Source of the DNA: JBGYPP01 sp041838515
Lineage (GTDB): Bacteria > Bacillota > Clostridia > Lachnospirales > Lachnospiraceae
Assembly (NCBI GenBank): GCA_041838515.1
Contig: JBGYPP010000009.1
Coordinates: forward strand, 1-12,394
DNA length: 12,394 bases
Direction: 5' to 3'
The translations under genes and the position numbers were made by a program. Below the pieces are notes generated by a model. That model worked only from the letters and a program-made list of their open reading frames with translations, was not told where the DNA came from and searched no databases. Positions 1-7,112 of the stretch are shown piece by piece (position 1 is the first letter of the stretch; each line of letters begins with the position of its first letter).

Positions 1-26
1 AAAAAGAATTTTTTTTCCAAAAGGGC

Positions 27-54
27 TAAAGTTTTTCCCCAGGGCTGCCGATAT
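27..54 (+). promoter_or_regulatory. Sigma-28 (SigD/FliA) promoter of the flagellin gene
   Basis: TAAAGTTT at 27-34 and GCCGATAT at 47-54 match both halves of the motility sigma factor consensus (TAAA, about 15 nt, GCCGATAW). Here TAAA and GCCGATAT are 16 nt apart. Transcription would start near 61, giving a leader of about 80 nt before the flagellin ATG. An A/T-rich stretch with eight consecutive T (9-16) lies just upstream and could be an UP-like element or the tail of a terminator from a gene outside the window. Confidence 0.9.
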
Positions 55-102
55 AGGTATCGTACAGGCCGATGGAATGGTCCGGAGGCCATCACCATAC
101 CG

Positions 103-136
103 GAGCAAAAGGATTTGCTCTGTATTACAAGGAGGT
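103..136 (+). promoter_or_regulatory. Flagellin mRNA leader: GGA-loop hairpin plus GGA-containing Shine-Dalgarno (CsrA-type sites)
   Basis: Positions 103-109 (GAGCAAA) pair perfectly with 114-120 (TTTGCTC), displaying the tetraloop AGGA at 110-113. This is the classic presentation of a CsrA/RsmA binding site. About 20 nt downstream, ACAAGGAGGT at 127-136 contains a second GGA that is also the ribosome binding site, 6 nt from the ATG at 142. A further possible stem (ATGGT 77-81 with ACCAT 94-98) would put GGAGG in its loop. In B. subtilis the hag leader has the same plan: one CsrA site in a hairpin and one over the Shine-Dalgarno, with FliW relieving repression. The structure is seen directly; the regulator is inferred, since csrA and fliW are not in the window. 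Confidence 0.7.
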
Positions 137-141
137 AAACC

Positions 142-963
142 ATGATCGTACAACACAATCTCACTGCCATGAACTCCAACCGTATGTTGGGCCTGACCAA
201 GTCCAGCTTGGCAAAGTCCACCGAGAAGCTGTCCAGCGGCTTCAAGATCAACCGCGCCGCTGACGATGCCGCCGGTCTGGCCATCTCCGAGAAGATGCGC
301 AGGCAGGTAAGGGGTCTGACCCAGGCTTCTGCCAATGCACAGGATGGTATCTCCATGGTGCAGACCGCAGAGGGCGCTCTGGCTGAGGTTCATGACATGC
401 TGCAGAGGTTGAACGTTCTTTCCGTAAAGGCGGAGAACGGCACCTTGATGAGCCGAGACCGGAAGTTCGTTGACGATGAGGTAAAGCAGCTGCTGTCTGA
501 GATCAACCGCGTTGCTTCCACCACCACCTTCAACGAGCAGAAGCTGCTGAATGGTACTTTCTCCGCTGACGAGTCCGCCAAGCTGAAGGTAGGCGTGGAG
601 AGCGGCCAGTACATCAGCTTCAAGATTGCGAGGCTGGATGCCAGCGGTTTGGGCGTGCATGGTATGTCTGCTACCACCATGACCAATGCCACCAAGCTGA
701 ACACGGCTGTAAAGTCTGCTATCACCAAGTTGTCCCAGCAGAGGTCTGCTCTGGGTGCTATCCAGAACCGTCTGGAGCACACCATCAAGAACTTGGACAA
801 CGTTGTAGAGAACACCACCGCTGCCGAGGCTGCTATCCGCGATACCAACATGGCAGAGGAGATGGTGAAGTACTCCAACAACAACGTATTGGTGCAGGCA
901 GGCCAGGCCATGCTGGCACAGGCCAACCAGTCCAACCAGGGCATACTGTCCTTGCTGCAGTAA
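142..963 (+). CDS. hag/fliC-like: Flagellin (flagellar filament subunit)
   Basis: This 273-residue protein has the conserved flagellin ends. The N-terminal D0/D1 helices (about residues 1-140) include SSGFKINRAADDAAGLAIS. The C-terminal D1/D0 helices (about 185-273) include IRDTNMAEEMVKYSNNN and end GILSLLQ, where FliS normally binds. Between them are only about 45 residues, so surface domains D2/D3 are missing. That central stretch is rich in Ser/Thr (MSATTMTNATKLNT), a natural site for O-glycosylation. Flagellin is exported through the flagellar type III apparatus without a signal peptide and polymerises at the filament tip. Positions matching the Salmonella TLR5 core (R89, L93, E113) are kept, while V92 and K96 replace the usual Glu and Gln. 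Isoleucine codons are nearly all ATC, unlike its neighbours, as expected for very high expression. The start at 142 is fixed by the GGAGG 6 nt upstream and by alignment to family N termini. Confidence 0.97.
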   Translation: MIVQHNLTAMNSNRMLGLTKSSLAKSTEKLSSGFKINRAADDAAGLAISEKMRRQVRGLTQASANAQDGISMVQTAEGALAEVHDMLQRLNVLSVKAENGTLMSRDRKFVDDEVKQLLSEINRVASTTTFNEQKLLNGTFSADESAKLKVGVESGQYISFKIARLDASGLGVHGMSATTMTNATKLNTAVKSAITKLSQQRSALGAIQNRLEHTIKNLDNVVENTTAAEAAIRDTNMAEEMVKYSNNNVLVQAGQAMLAQANQSNQGILSLLQ

Positions 964-1007
964 GGCAGTCGCTGGTCCGGAGTATCATCAAATCAAGGAA
1001 AAGCCGC

Positions 1008-1034
1008 AAAAGGCCAGCGTATGCTGGCCTTTTG
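1008..1034 (+). terminator. Rho-independent terminator after flagellin
   Basis: AAAAGGCCAGC (1008-1018) and GCTGGCCTTTT (1023-1033) form an 11-bp perfect stem around a GTAT loop. The stem's own T4 is followed by GTATATATAAG, so the U tract is short and interrupted. Termination may therefore be incomplete, allowing some readthrough from the strong flagellin promoter into the maf genes, for which I see no convincing separate promoter. Confidence 0.88.
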
Positions 1035-1096
1035 TATATATAAGATTTTTTGGAGGCGGGAATGGCGGCGCTGTTCCCTAGGAGAGGTGGGAAGCC

Positions 1097-2635
1097 ATGG
1101 CAGAGGATTTTTTGGTTCCTATATACAAGATGGCATTTTGCGGGGCGGATTTGGCCCAGATCCGGGAGAAGCTGGAGATTGGGGATGGCTATGGGGCACA
1201 AAGGCTGTTGGAGTCCTGCCGCAGGGATTTGGAAGAAGCCTGCCGGATATTCTGCCAATGGGATGGGGAGAAAGGGCAGGCATTGCAGGCCGTCGTAGAG
1301 AAAATAGGAGAAAAAGCTGCCGACGGCATAGGATTGGCGGATTATATAGGCATGGAGCTGCTGCCCCTGTATTATGACTGTATGGCCCTGTGGGGGCATA
1401 TAGAGGAAAAGGAGGGGAATTATGGCCTGGAGTCCTCCCGCAGCGGTTTTCTCACATTAAAGAATCTGGAAAAGGATATCTATTACCACAGCCGGGTCAA
1501 TCCCCTGCAACAGGCCAGAATATGGGCTAAGGGCTTGTATGCGCCAAATCAGAGCCGGTATACGCTGCTGGGCGGTGGTCTGGGATATATGGCCTATGCG
1601 CTGTATGAGCTTTCCGATGGGGCGGCGCAGATACAGGTATTCTTCCGGGATGGGCAGCTGGCAGAATACGCCCTGTGCTATGGCCTGTTGTCCTATATAC
1701 CGGAGTCCTGTCTGGATATCGTGGTGTCTGAGGATTTGATGGATTTTCTCCAGGCATCCGCCCAGGAGGGCGTGGATACCTATATCTATCCCCCCTCAGT
1801 GACGGAATGGCCTCCCGAGGAGGAAAGGCTGCTTAAGGGTTTGGTTTTGCAGGCGGAAACTGTTCGCATTATGCGGCCCTCCATAGAGCGGAACTGCCTT
1901 TGGAATTCCAGATCCGGTCTGCCCCTGTTTGGCCAGGGAAATTGGCACGGCCTGCCCCGGCGATTTTTGGTGGCGGCCGGGGGGCCCAGCCTGGATGAAA
2001 ATCTGGACTGGATACGGAAGAATCGGGAGGGATTGGCCATAGTGGCTGTGGGCACGGTGTTTCGAAAGCTGATGGGAGAGGGAATAAAGCCTGATTTCGT
2101 GACGGTGCTGGACCCTCATAGGCGCATACTGCGGCAGATAGAGGGTCTGGAGGCGGAGGATGTGCCTCTGCTGATAGGCGCCCAGGCCCATTATGGCTTT
2201 GCCCGCATCTATCAGGGGCCCAAATATCTCTGTGTGTCCTATAGGGATGATGAAGTGGCCGGCTGGGACTTGGATTTGACAGGGGAGCCGTTGTGGAGCA
2301 AGGGAGGTACGGTGTCCTATATGGCCATAGAGGCGGCCATACGCATGGAGGCCAGGCAGATTTATCTGGCGGGGCTGGATCTCTCCTTCCCCGGGGGCAT
2401 GAGTCATGCCTCCGGCACCTTGGATATGGAAAAAAAGAGCGGTAACGATTTCATGCAAGCACCGTCCGCGGATGGGGGCTTGGTGGATACGGATGCGACT
2501 TTCTTGGATTACAAGGAGCAGATAGAGGAACTGATATCTGCGGCGGATCAGGGCATTGAAGTGTACAATCTCTCTCGCTCCGGCCTGGCCATAGCCGGGA
2601 CTAAAACCCCGGACTGGCTGCGGATGGGCATATAG
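1097..2635 (+). CDS. Maf-type (DUF115) flagellin glycosyltransferase, paralogue 1
   Basis: This 512-residue cytoplasmic protein belongs to the motility accessory factor family, enzymes thought to transfer nonulosonic (sialic-like) or related sugars onto flagellin Ser/Thr before export. The Rossmann-like DUF115 core shows AAGGPSLD at residues 293-300, a VLDPHRR motif around D339, GGTVS at 403-407 and LAGLDLSFPGG at 424-434 followed by H437. About 290 residues of N-terminal helper domain precede it, including the LLGGGLGYMAYALYELSDGAA segment shared by all three paralogues. At about 500 residues it is somewhat shorter than many family members. The start at 1097 is supported by GGAGAGG at 1081-1087 and by the conserved N terminus (M-x-EDFL-x-P-x-Y) in the next two genes. 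It follows flagellin by 133 bp, across the terminator. About two thirds of its Ile codons are ATA. Automated annotation may label it MptE-like hydroxymethylpterin diphosphokinase, but the flagellin neighbourhood argues for Maf. The sugar is unknown. Confidence 0.87.
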   Translation: MAEDFLVPIYKMAFCGADLAQIREKLEIGDGYGAQRLLESCRRDLEEACRIFCQWDGEKGQALQAVVEKIGEKAADGIGLADYIGMELLPLYYDCMALWGHIEEKEGNYGLESSRSGFLTLKNLEKDIYYHSRVNPLQQARIWAKGLYAPNQSRYTLLGGGLGYMAYALYELSDGAAQIQVFFRDGQLAEYALCYGLLSYIPESCLDIVVSEDLMDFLQASAQEGVDTYIYPPSVTEWPPEEERLLKGLVLQAETVRIMRPSIERNCLWNSRSGLPLFGQGNWHGLPRRFLVAAGGPSLDENLDWIRKNREGLAIVAVGTVFRKLMGEGIKPDFVTVLDPHRRILRQIEGLEAEDVPLLIGAQAHYGFARIYQGPKYLCVSYRDDEVAGWDLDLTGEPLWSKGGTVSYMAIEAAIRMEARQIYLAGLDLSFPGGMSHASGTLDMEKKSGNDFMQAPSADGGLVDTDATFLDYKEQIEELISAADQGIEVYNLSRSGLAIAGTKTPDWLRMGI

Positions 2636-2669
2636 AGGCTCTTGTGCCAGCTCGGGAGGGGCAGGCTGT

Positions 2670-2688
2670 GGGCGCATCAGCGCCCTTT
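2670..2688 (+). other. Intercistronic hairpin between maf paralogues 1 and 2
   Basis: GGGCGC (2670-2675) pairs with GCGCCC (2680-2685) around an ATCA loop and is followed by only three T. It sits directly upstream of the Shine-Dalgarno GGAGG (2689-2693) of the second maf gene. The T tract is too short for a firm terminator call. An attenuator, an RNA-processing or stability element, or a modulator of translation start are all possible. Confidence 0.45.
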
Positions 2689-2700
2689 GGAGGATGGTGA

Positions 2701-4227
2701 ATGGTGGAGGATTTTTTGGCGCCCTTATATACGGCGGCTTTTTGCGGCGCAGATTTGGAGGCTGTGCATAGCAAGCTCTTAGAGGGCAAACTGCACACGG
2801 CCAACGTGCTGATGGAGGATAGCAGGCCGGATTTGATGGAGGCCTGCCGGCTGTTTTTGGAATGGGATCAGGCCAAGGGACAGAGGCTGTACCAGGGGTT
2901 GTTGGCTTTTTCCCAAAGCCTGCACGATGGAACGGCCTTGGCGGATTTGGTGGGGGAGGAGATTCTGCCAGCCTTTTATGACTGTATGGCCCTGTGGGGT
3001 CATATACGGGAGGAGGCCGGGGGATATATGTTGGAGTCCTCCCGCAGCGGTTTCCTGACTCTATATTCTCTGGAAAGCAAGGCCTATATTCATTCCCGGA
3101 TCAATCCCCTGGCCCAGGCCCGGCGCTGGGCGGAGAGCCTGTATTCGCCCAGTCAGGAGAGTTATGCCTTGTTGGGCGGGGGATTGGGGTATCTGGCGTA
3201 TGCGCTGTATGAGATGTCAGATGGGGCGGCCAAGCTGCAGGTGTTTTATAGGGATGGGCAGCTGGCCAAATTTGCCCTGGGTTATGGTGTGCTGGGGTAT
3301 ATACCTGAGGAGCAGCTGGAAATTGTCGTATCGGAGGATGTGGAGGATTTTTTGCGGGCAGCATTGCGCAAAGGCGTGGATAGTTATATCTATCCTCCCT
3401 CCATAGGGGAGTGGCCGCCCAAGGAGGCGGCCCTGCTGGACGGGCTGTCTGTGGAAACGGAAACAGTACGTCTGCTGAAACCGTCTGTAGAACGCAATGT
3501 TTTTTGGAATTCCCAATCGGGTCTGCCCTTGTTTGGGGAAATGGATTGGAGTGTTTGGCCCAAGACCTATCTGGTGGCAGCAGGCGGCCCGGGGCTGGAT
3601 GGGCAGATGGACTGGATACGGCAGTATAGGCAGGAATTGGCCATTGTGGCTGTTGGTACAGTTTGGAGAAAAATGATGAAGGAGGGCATACGGCCGGATG
3701 TCGTGGCCGTATTGGATCCCCACAGACGGGTGTTGGCGCAGATGGAGGGTTTGGAGGGGGAGGATGTCCCCTTGCTGATCGGTATGCAAGCCCACTTTGG
3801 CTTTGCCCGACTGTATCAAGGTCCGAAGTTTTTGTGTGTGTCCGCCGTGGATGTGGGAACGCCAGGGTGGAATTTGGATTTGGGAAAAGAGCAGCTATGG
3901 AACCGGGGCAGTACGGTGTCATGTATGGCCATAGAGGCAGCGTTACGCATGGGCGCAGAGCGTATCTATTTGGCTGGATTGGATTTGGCTTTTCCCGGAG
4001 GCCGAACCCATGCCGCCGGAACCCTGGATTACGCAGCCGTGGGGCAAAAATCTGGATTTTGGGGAGAAAGCGTAACGGGGGAGATGGTAGAAACGGATGG
4101 TTTGTTTTTGGAATATAAACAGGAGATAGAGGCGTTGCTGGAGCGAGAGGCCCAGGGTGTGGAGGTCATCAATCTCTCCAGGGAGGGATTGCGCATTCAG
4201 GGAACTCGAGGTCTAGAGGAACTCTAG
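2701..4227 (+). CDS. Maf-type (DUF115) flagellin glycosyltransferase, paralogue 2
   Basis: This 508-residue protein is the closest relative of the preceding gene, collinear over its whole length. Some DNA runs are identical, for example 24 bases around the codons for YDCMALWG. The DUF115 core is present: AAGGPGLD at 293-300, VLDPHRR, STVSCMAIEAA and LAGLDLAFPGG followed by a His. In the first motif the serine present in the other two copies (GPSLD) is glycine (GPGLD), which may alter nucleotide-sugar binding or activity. It starts 65 bp after paralogue 1 behind GGAGG with 7-nt spacing, and ends 16 bp before paralogue 3, so the three form one operon-like unit. Tandem duplication followed by divergence is the simplest origin. 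The likely role is transfer of a sugar to flagellin Ser/Thr in the cytoplasm; donor and site specificity cannot be read from sequence. Confidence 0.87.
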   Translation: MVEDFLAPLYTAAFCGADLEAVHSKLLEGKLHTANVLMEDSRPDLMEACRLFLEWDQAKGQRLYQGLLAFSQSLHDGTALADLVGEEILPAFYDCMALWGHIREEAGGYMLESSRSGFLTLYSLESKAYIHSRINPLAQARRWAESLYSPSQESYALLGGGLGYLAYALYEMSDGAAKLQVFYRDGQLAKFALGYGVLGYIPEEQLEIVVSEDVEDFLRAALRKGVDSYIYPPSIGEWPPKEAALLDGLSVETETVRLLKPSVERNVFWNSQSGLPLFGEMDWSVWPKTYLVAAGGPGLDGQMDWIRQYRQELAIVAVGTVWRKMMKEGIRPDVVAVLDPHRRVLAQMEGLEGEDVPLLIGMQAHFGFARLYQGPKFLCVSAVDVGTPGWNLDLGKEQLWNRGSTVSCMAIEAALRMGAERIYLAGLDLAFPGGRTHAAGTLDYAAVGQKSGFWGESVTGEMVETDGLFLEYKQEIEALLEREAQGVEVINLSREGLRIQGTRGLEEL

Positions 4228-4243
4228 AGAGGGGATAGGGCAG

Positions 4244-5749
4244 ATGGAGGATTTTTTAAGACCCATTTATCAGGATGCGCTTTTGTTGGCCGAGTTGGAA
4301 CAAATGCTTACTTATGCCAGATTGTACCAAAGCCATTCTATCCACAGTGAGGTTGATAGAGTTTTTGCCGCCTTGAAAGATATGTGCTTACGCTTTGTCC
4401 AGTGGGATAAGTCCAAGGGGCAGAGGCTGTGGGAGGCCGTGGCCAAGATGCCAGCGACCTTGGGCTGTCTGCCCCGGTTTGGAGATTTGCTGGAGGCTGA
4501 ACTGTTGCCGGCGGCTTATGAAGCCATGGCTCTGTGGGGGCATATTGAGGAGCGGGCTGGGGAATACGCCTTTGTCAGCAGCCGCAGCGGTTTCCTGCAA
4601 TTGATGTATAGAGGCAAGCCCATGCACTGCGGCGGCAATCCCCTGCAGGAGGCTTGGATACAGGCCCGGACATTGTATCAGCCGGAAAAAACGGAGTATC
4701 ATCTTCTGGGGGGGGGGTTGGGATATCTGGCCTATGCCTTGTACACCATCTCCGATGGCGCAGCCCGGATACAGGTCTATTATCCTTTGGAAAAGACGGC
4801 GGATTTTGCCTATAGCTATGGCCTGTTGGGATGGATACCGGAGAATAGGTTGGTTGTGCGCCCTGGGGCGGATGCCTTGTCCTTTCTCTATGCCATGGAG
4901 GGGGAGGGGGTATGCTATATACATCAGCCCTCCCTTGAGGAGTGGCCCTCCCAGGAGGCGGAGATTTTCCAACATCTTTGGATTTTGCAGCAGACAAAGC
5001 TGACTGTCGGGCAGCAAGATAGGAGAAACCGTTTCTTGAATAGGGGAAAAGCGCCTCTCTTTGGCGCCTTTTCCCGCCAAGGCTGGGATGGGGAGGTCAT
5101 ACTGGCGGCTGGAGGCCCCAGCCTGGATGCCAATCTGGAGTGGATACGGAACAGGAACAAGAACGTACGTTTGATATGCGTGGGAACGGTGCTAAAGAAA
5201 CTGCTGGATCAGGGCATACGCCCAGATTTGGCCGTGGTGCTGGACGGCCAAAGGCGTGTATTGGCGCAGATAGAGGGTCTGGAGGGGGAGGATGTGCCGT
5301 TGCTGGTGGCCCTGTCCGCGCATTACGGTTTTCTGGAGTCTTATCAGGGGCCGAGATATCTGGCTGTAACCACAGAGGAGGACAGGCAGAGCTTGGGAGA
5401 GGCGGCAGTGGAGGAGCCGGTGTTGGAGGCCGGAGGCACAGTGAGCTGTCTGGCTCTTTCGGCTACCTGTGCGCTGGGAGCCAGGCGCATTTACCTGGCC
5501 GGTTTGGACCTCTCTTTTCCCGGGGGGCAGAGCCATGCGGCGGGAACCAGGGATCGGGTGCAGTTTTCTTCTAAGACTTCAGTCCAGGGGGAGGCGGTAG
5601 ACGGCGGTCTGGTGAATACCTCCAGGGTGTTTTTGGCATACAAGGGGCAGATTGAGGGGATACTGGCAGACCATCCCCAGGTAGAGGCGGTGAATCTTAG
5701 CCGCCATGGATTGCGGATACAGGGAACGGTTCCGCCAGATGGGTTCTAG
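4244..5749 (+). CDS. Maf-type (DUF115) flagellin glycosyltransferase, paralogue 3, with internal G10 tract
   Basis: This 501-residue protein is the most divergent of the three. It has the same order of motifs: AAGGPSLD at 288-295, GTVSCLALSAT, and LAGLDLSFPGG followed by a His. The VLDPHRR motif of the others is here VLDGQRR, losing the Pro-His pair, so donor or acceptor choice may differ. The N terminus MEDFLRPIYQ aligns with its neighbours and supports the start at 4244, preceded by a GAGGGGAT ribosome site. Within the frame, 4708-4717 is ten consecutive G encoding the conserved LLGGGLGY segment near residue 156. The other two paralogues encode the same glycines with mixed codons. Gain or loss of one G would truncate the protein in the N-terminal third, so this copy could be switched on and off by slippage. 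In this sequence the frame is open (ON). Confidence 0.87.
   Translation: MEDFLRPIYQDALLLAELEQMLTYARLYQSHSIHSEVDRVFAALKDMCLRFVQWDKSKGQRLWEAVAKMPATLGCLPRFGDLLEAELLPAAYEAMALWGHIEERAGEYAFVSSRSGFLQLMYRGKPMHCGGNPLQEAWIQARTLYQPEKTEYHLLGGGLGYLAYALYTISDGAARIQVYYPLEKTADFAYSYGLLGWIPENRLVVRPGADALSFLYAMEGEGVCYIHQPSLEEWPSQEAEIFQHLWILQQTKLTVGQQDRRNRFLNRGKAPLFGAFSRQGWDGEVILAAGGPSLDANLEWIRNRNKNVRLICVGTVLKKLLDQGIRPDLAVVLDGQRRVLAQIEGLEGEDVPLLVALSAHYGFLESYQGPRYLAVTTEEDRQSLGEAAVEEPVLEAGGTVSCLALSATCALGARRIYLAGLDLSFPGGQSHAAGTRDRVQFSSKTSVQGEAVDGGLVNTSRVFLAYKGQIEGILADHPQVEAVNLSRHGLRIQGTVPPDGF
4708..4717 (+). repeat. Homopolymeric G10 tract within maf paralogue 3
   Basis: This is the longest mononucleotide run I see in any reading frame of the window. 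It reads as three GGG codons plus the last G of a CTG codon. Poly-G tracts of this size in Campylobacter jejuni maf genes cause phase variation of flagellin glycosylation. Here that role is inferred from tract length and gene family only. Confidence 0.9.
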
Positions 5750-5813
5750 AGGGGCAGCGGAGATTCGGGGTTTTAGGGTGTTGGATGGGCATGGCAAGGG
5801 GGAGGCGATGGGG

Positions 5814-6965
5814 ATGGAGTTGGAGTGGGATAAGGAGAGGTTTTTTGGCTGCTGGGAGGCGCGCTTTGCCGGTCAAGAGCCCATGGGCTTAGGCCCTGGG
5901 GTAGAGAGGCGGCTTAGCATTATCATGCCCTGCTATAATGTGGAGGCCTATATAGACCATTGCATGGAATCCCTGGTGGGTCAGAGCCTGGGTCTGCATC
6001 GTATGGAAATTGTGGCCGTGGACGATGCCTCCACAGACGGCACTCTGGAGAAGTTAAAATCCTGGGAGGCCAGATATCCGGAGAATATATTGCTGATTCC
6101 CCTGGAGGAGAATATGCGCCAAGGGGGTGCCAAGAACGTGGGCTTGGCCCATTCCACCGGCGAATATATAGGTTTTATGGACTCTGATGATTGGGCGGAG
6201 CCACAGATGTATGCCGTTTTGTTGGAGGCCTTTGCCCTGGGAGGGGATGTGGATATGGCCGCCTGTGGCCGCAAAAATGTGTTTTCCGATGGCACAAACC
6301 TGCTGGACTCGCTGGAGAAGGAGGGGATTTGGGATTTGACGGCTACCTCTAGGCCCAATTTTACCGTAGGCACCTATGCCCGTGGTGGCCTGGTCCAAAA
6401 GGTGTTTCGCCGCCAGGCGCTGGATAGGGCGGGGGTATGGTTTCCCCAGGGCATAAGCTATGAGGATAATTATTTTGCAGGAATATTGAACTATTATTTA
6501 AGAAAAATCCATACATATTCTGAACCTTTATATAATTATCGTATTCGGGAGGACAGTACCATACACCAAAAAAATGCTTCACATTATCTGGATAGGTTGA
6601 AGTCGGAGTGTATGCGGTTGGAGGCGCTGGAGCAAAGGGGATTGGCCTCCCTTTATATCCAGGAAATAGAATTTCATTTTTTGGAACTGTTCTTTGTAAA
6701 CACCATCTGGGGATTTTTGTGCCGTTTTGACCACATTCCCTCCGGTATAGTACCTTTTATGGTGGAAACCGTATCCAGTCATTTTCCCGGTTGGAAAGAG
6801 AATCCGATGGTAATCCAGAAGGACTGGGGGGATTGGGGGCGGCTTAGCCTTCGGCTTTTGGATTTGCCTTTTGCCAGCCAAAAGGATAAGGAGGTCATTG
6901 AGTTGGCTGTGGAGGCTCTAAGGCAGGCCTTGGTCCGTTGGCGGGAGCAGGTGCCAGTGGAATAA
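5814..6965 (+). CDS. Family 2 glycosyltransferase A
   Basis: This 383-residue GT-A-fold enzyme would use a nucleotide-diphosphate sugar to build or extend a glycan. Visible motifs are LSIIMPCYN (from residue 34), VDDASTDG at 69-76 for nucleotide binding, the metal-binding MDSDDW with D123/D125, and YEDN at about 216-219 with the probable catalytic acidic pair, then a C-terminal helical region. No membrane segment is evident, so it should be cytoplasmic. The frame is open from 5706, overlapping the third maf, but GGAGG at 5801-5805 gives ideal 8-nt spacing to ATG 5814; ATG 5808 is possible but only 2 nt from that site. It lies 64 bp after maf 3 and probably belongs to the same operon. The N-terminal half is almost the same as the next GT2. 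An AT-rich pocket follows the EDN motif (about 6465-6580). Flagellin glycan extension is an inference from context; cell-wall or other polysaccharide work is also possible. Confidence 0.85.
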   Translation: MELEWDKERFFGCWEARFAGQEPMGLGPGVERRLSIIMPCYNVEAYIDHCMESLVGQSLGLHRMEIVAVDDASTDGTLEKLKSWEARYPENILLIPLEENMRQGGAKNVGLAHSTGEYIGFMDSDDWAEPQMYAVLLEAFALGGDVDMAACGRKNVFSDGTNLLDSLEKEGIWDLTATSRPNFTVGTYARGGLVQKVFRRQALDRAGVWFPQGISYEDNYFAGILNYYLRKIHTYSEPLYNYRIREDSTIHQKNASHYLDRLKSECMRLEALEQRGLASLYIQEIEFHFLELFFVNTIWGFLCRFDHIPSGIVPFMVETVSSHFPGWKENPMVIQKDWGDWGRLSLRLLDLPFASQKDKEVIELAVEALRQALVRWREQVPVE

Positions 6966-7112
6966 ATCCGAAAGATGGAGGATTCCTGGCAGGAGAACGC
7001 TGGCGCCACGCATTGCAGGATGGGTTGGTTTCTGCCAATCAGGCATGGGGAATATGTATCGTCAGTTTTGCGGGCTTGGATGGGGCGCCCCCCGGATTTT
7101 GTGCAGCCATTG

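Noticed and set aside
390..944. Minus-strand open frame inside flagellin
   Set aside because: Shadow of a highly biased coding sequence; no ribosome site or family resemblance.
3101..3922. Minus-strand open frame (273 residues) inside the second maf
   Set aside because: Pro/His/Ser-rich shadow translation opposite a conserved gene; similar shadows lie under the other maf genes.
1097..5749. Hydroxymethylpterin diphosphokinase (MptE) as the function of the DUF115 proteins
   Set aside because: The name derives from an archaeal relative; three copies beside flagellin and full-length Maf-type layout fit glycosylation better.
5706..5813. Upstream extension of glycosyltransferase A overlapping the third maf
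   Set aside because: The extra residues show no similarity to the sister protein, while GGAGG at 5801-5805 positions ATG 5814.
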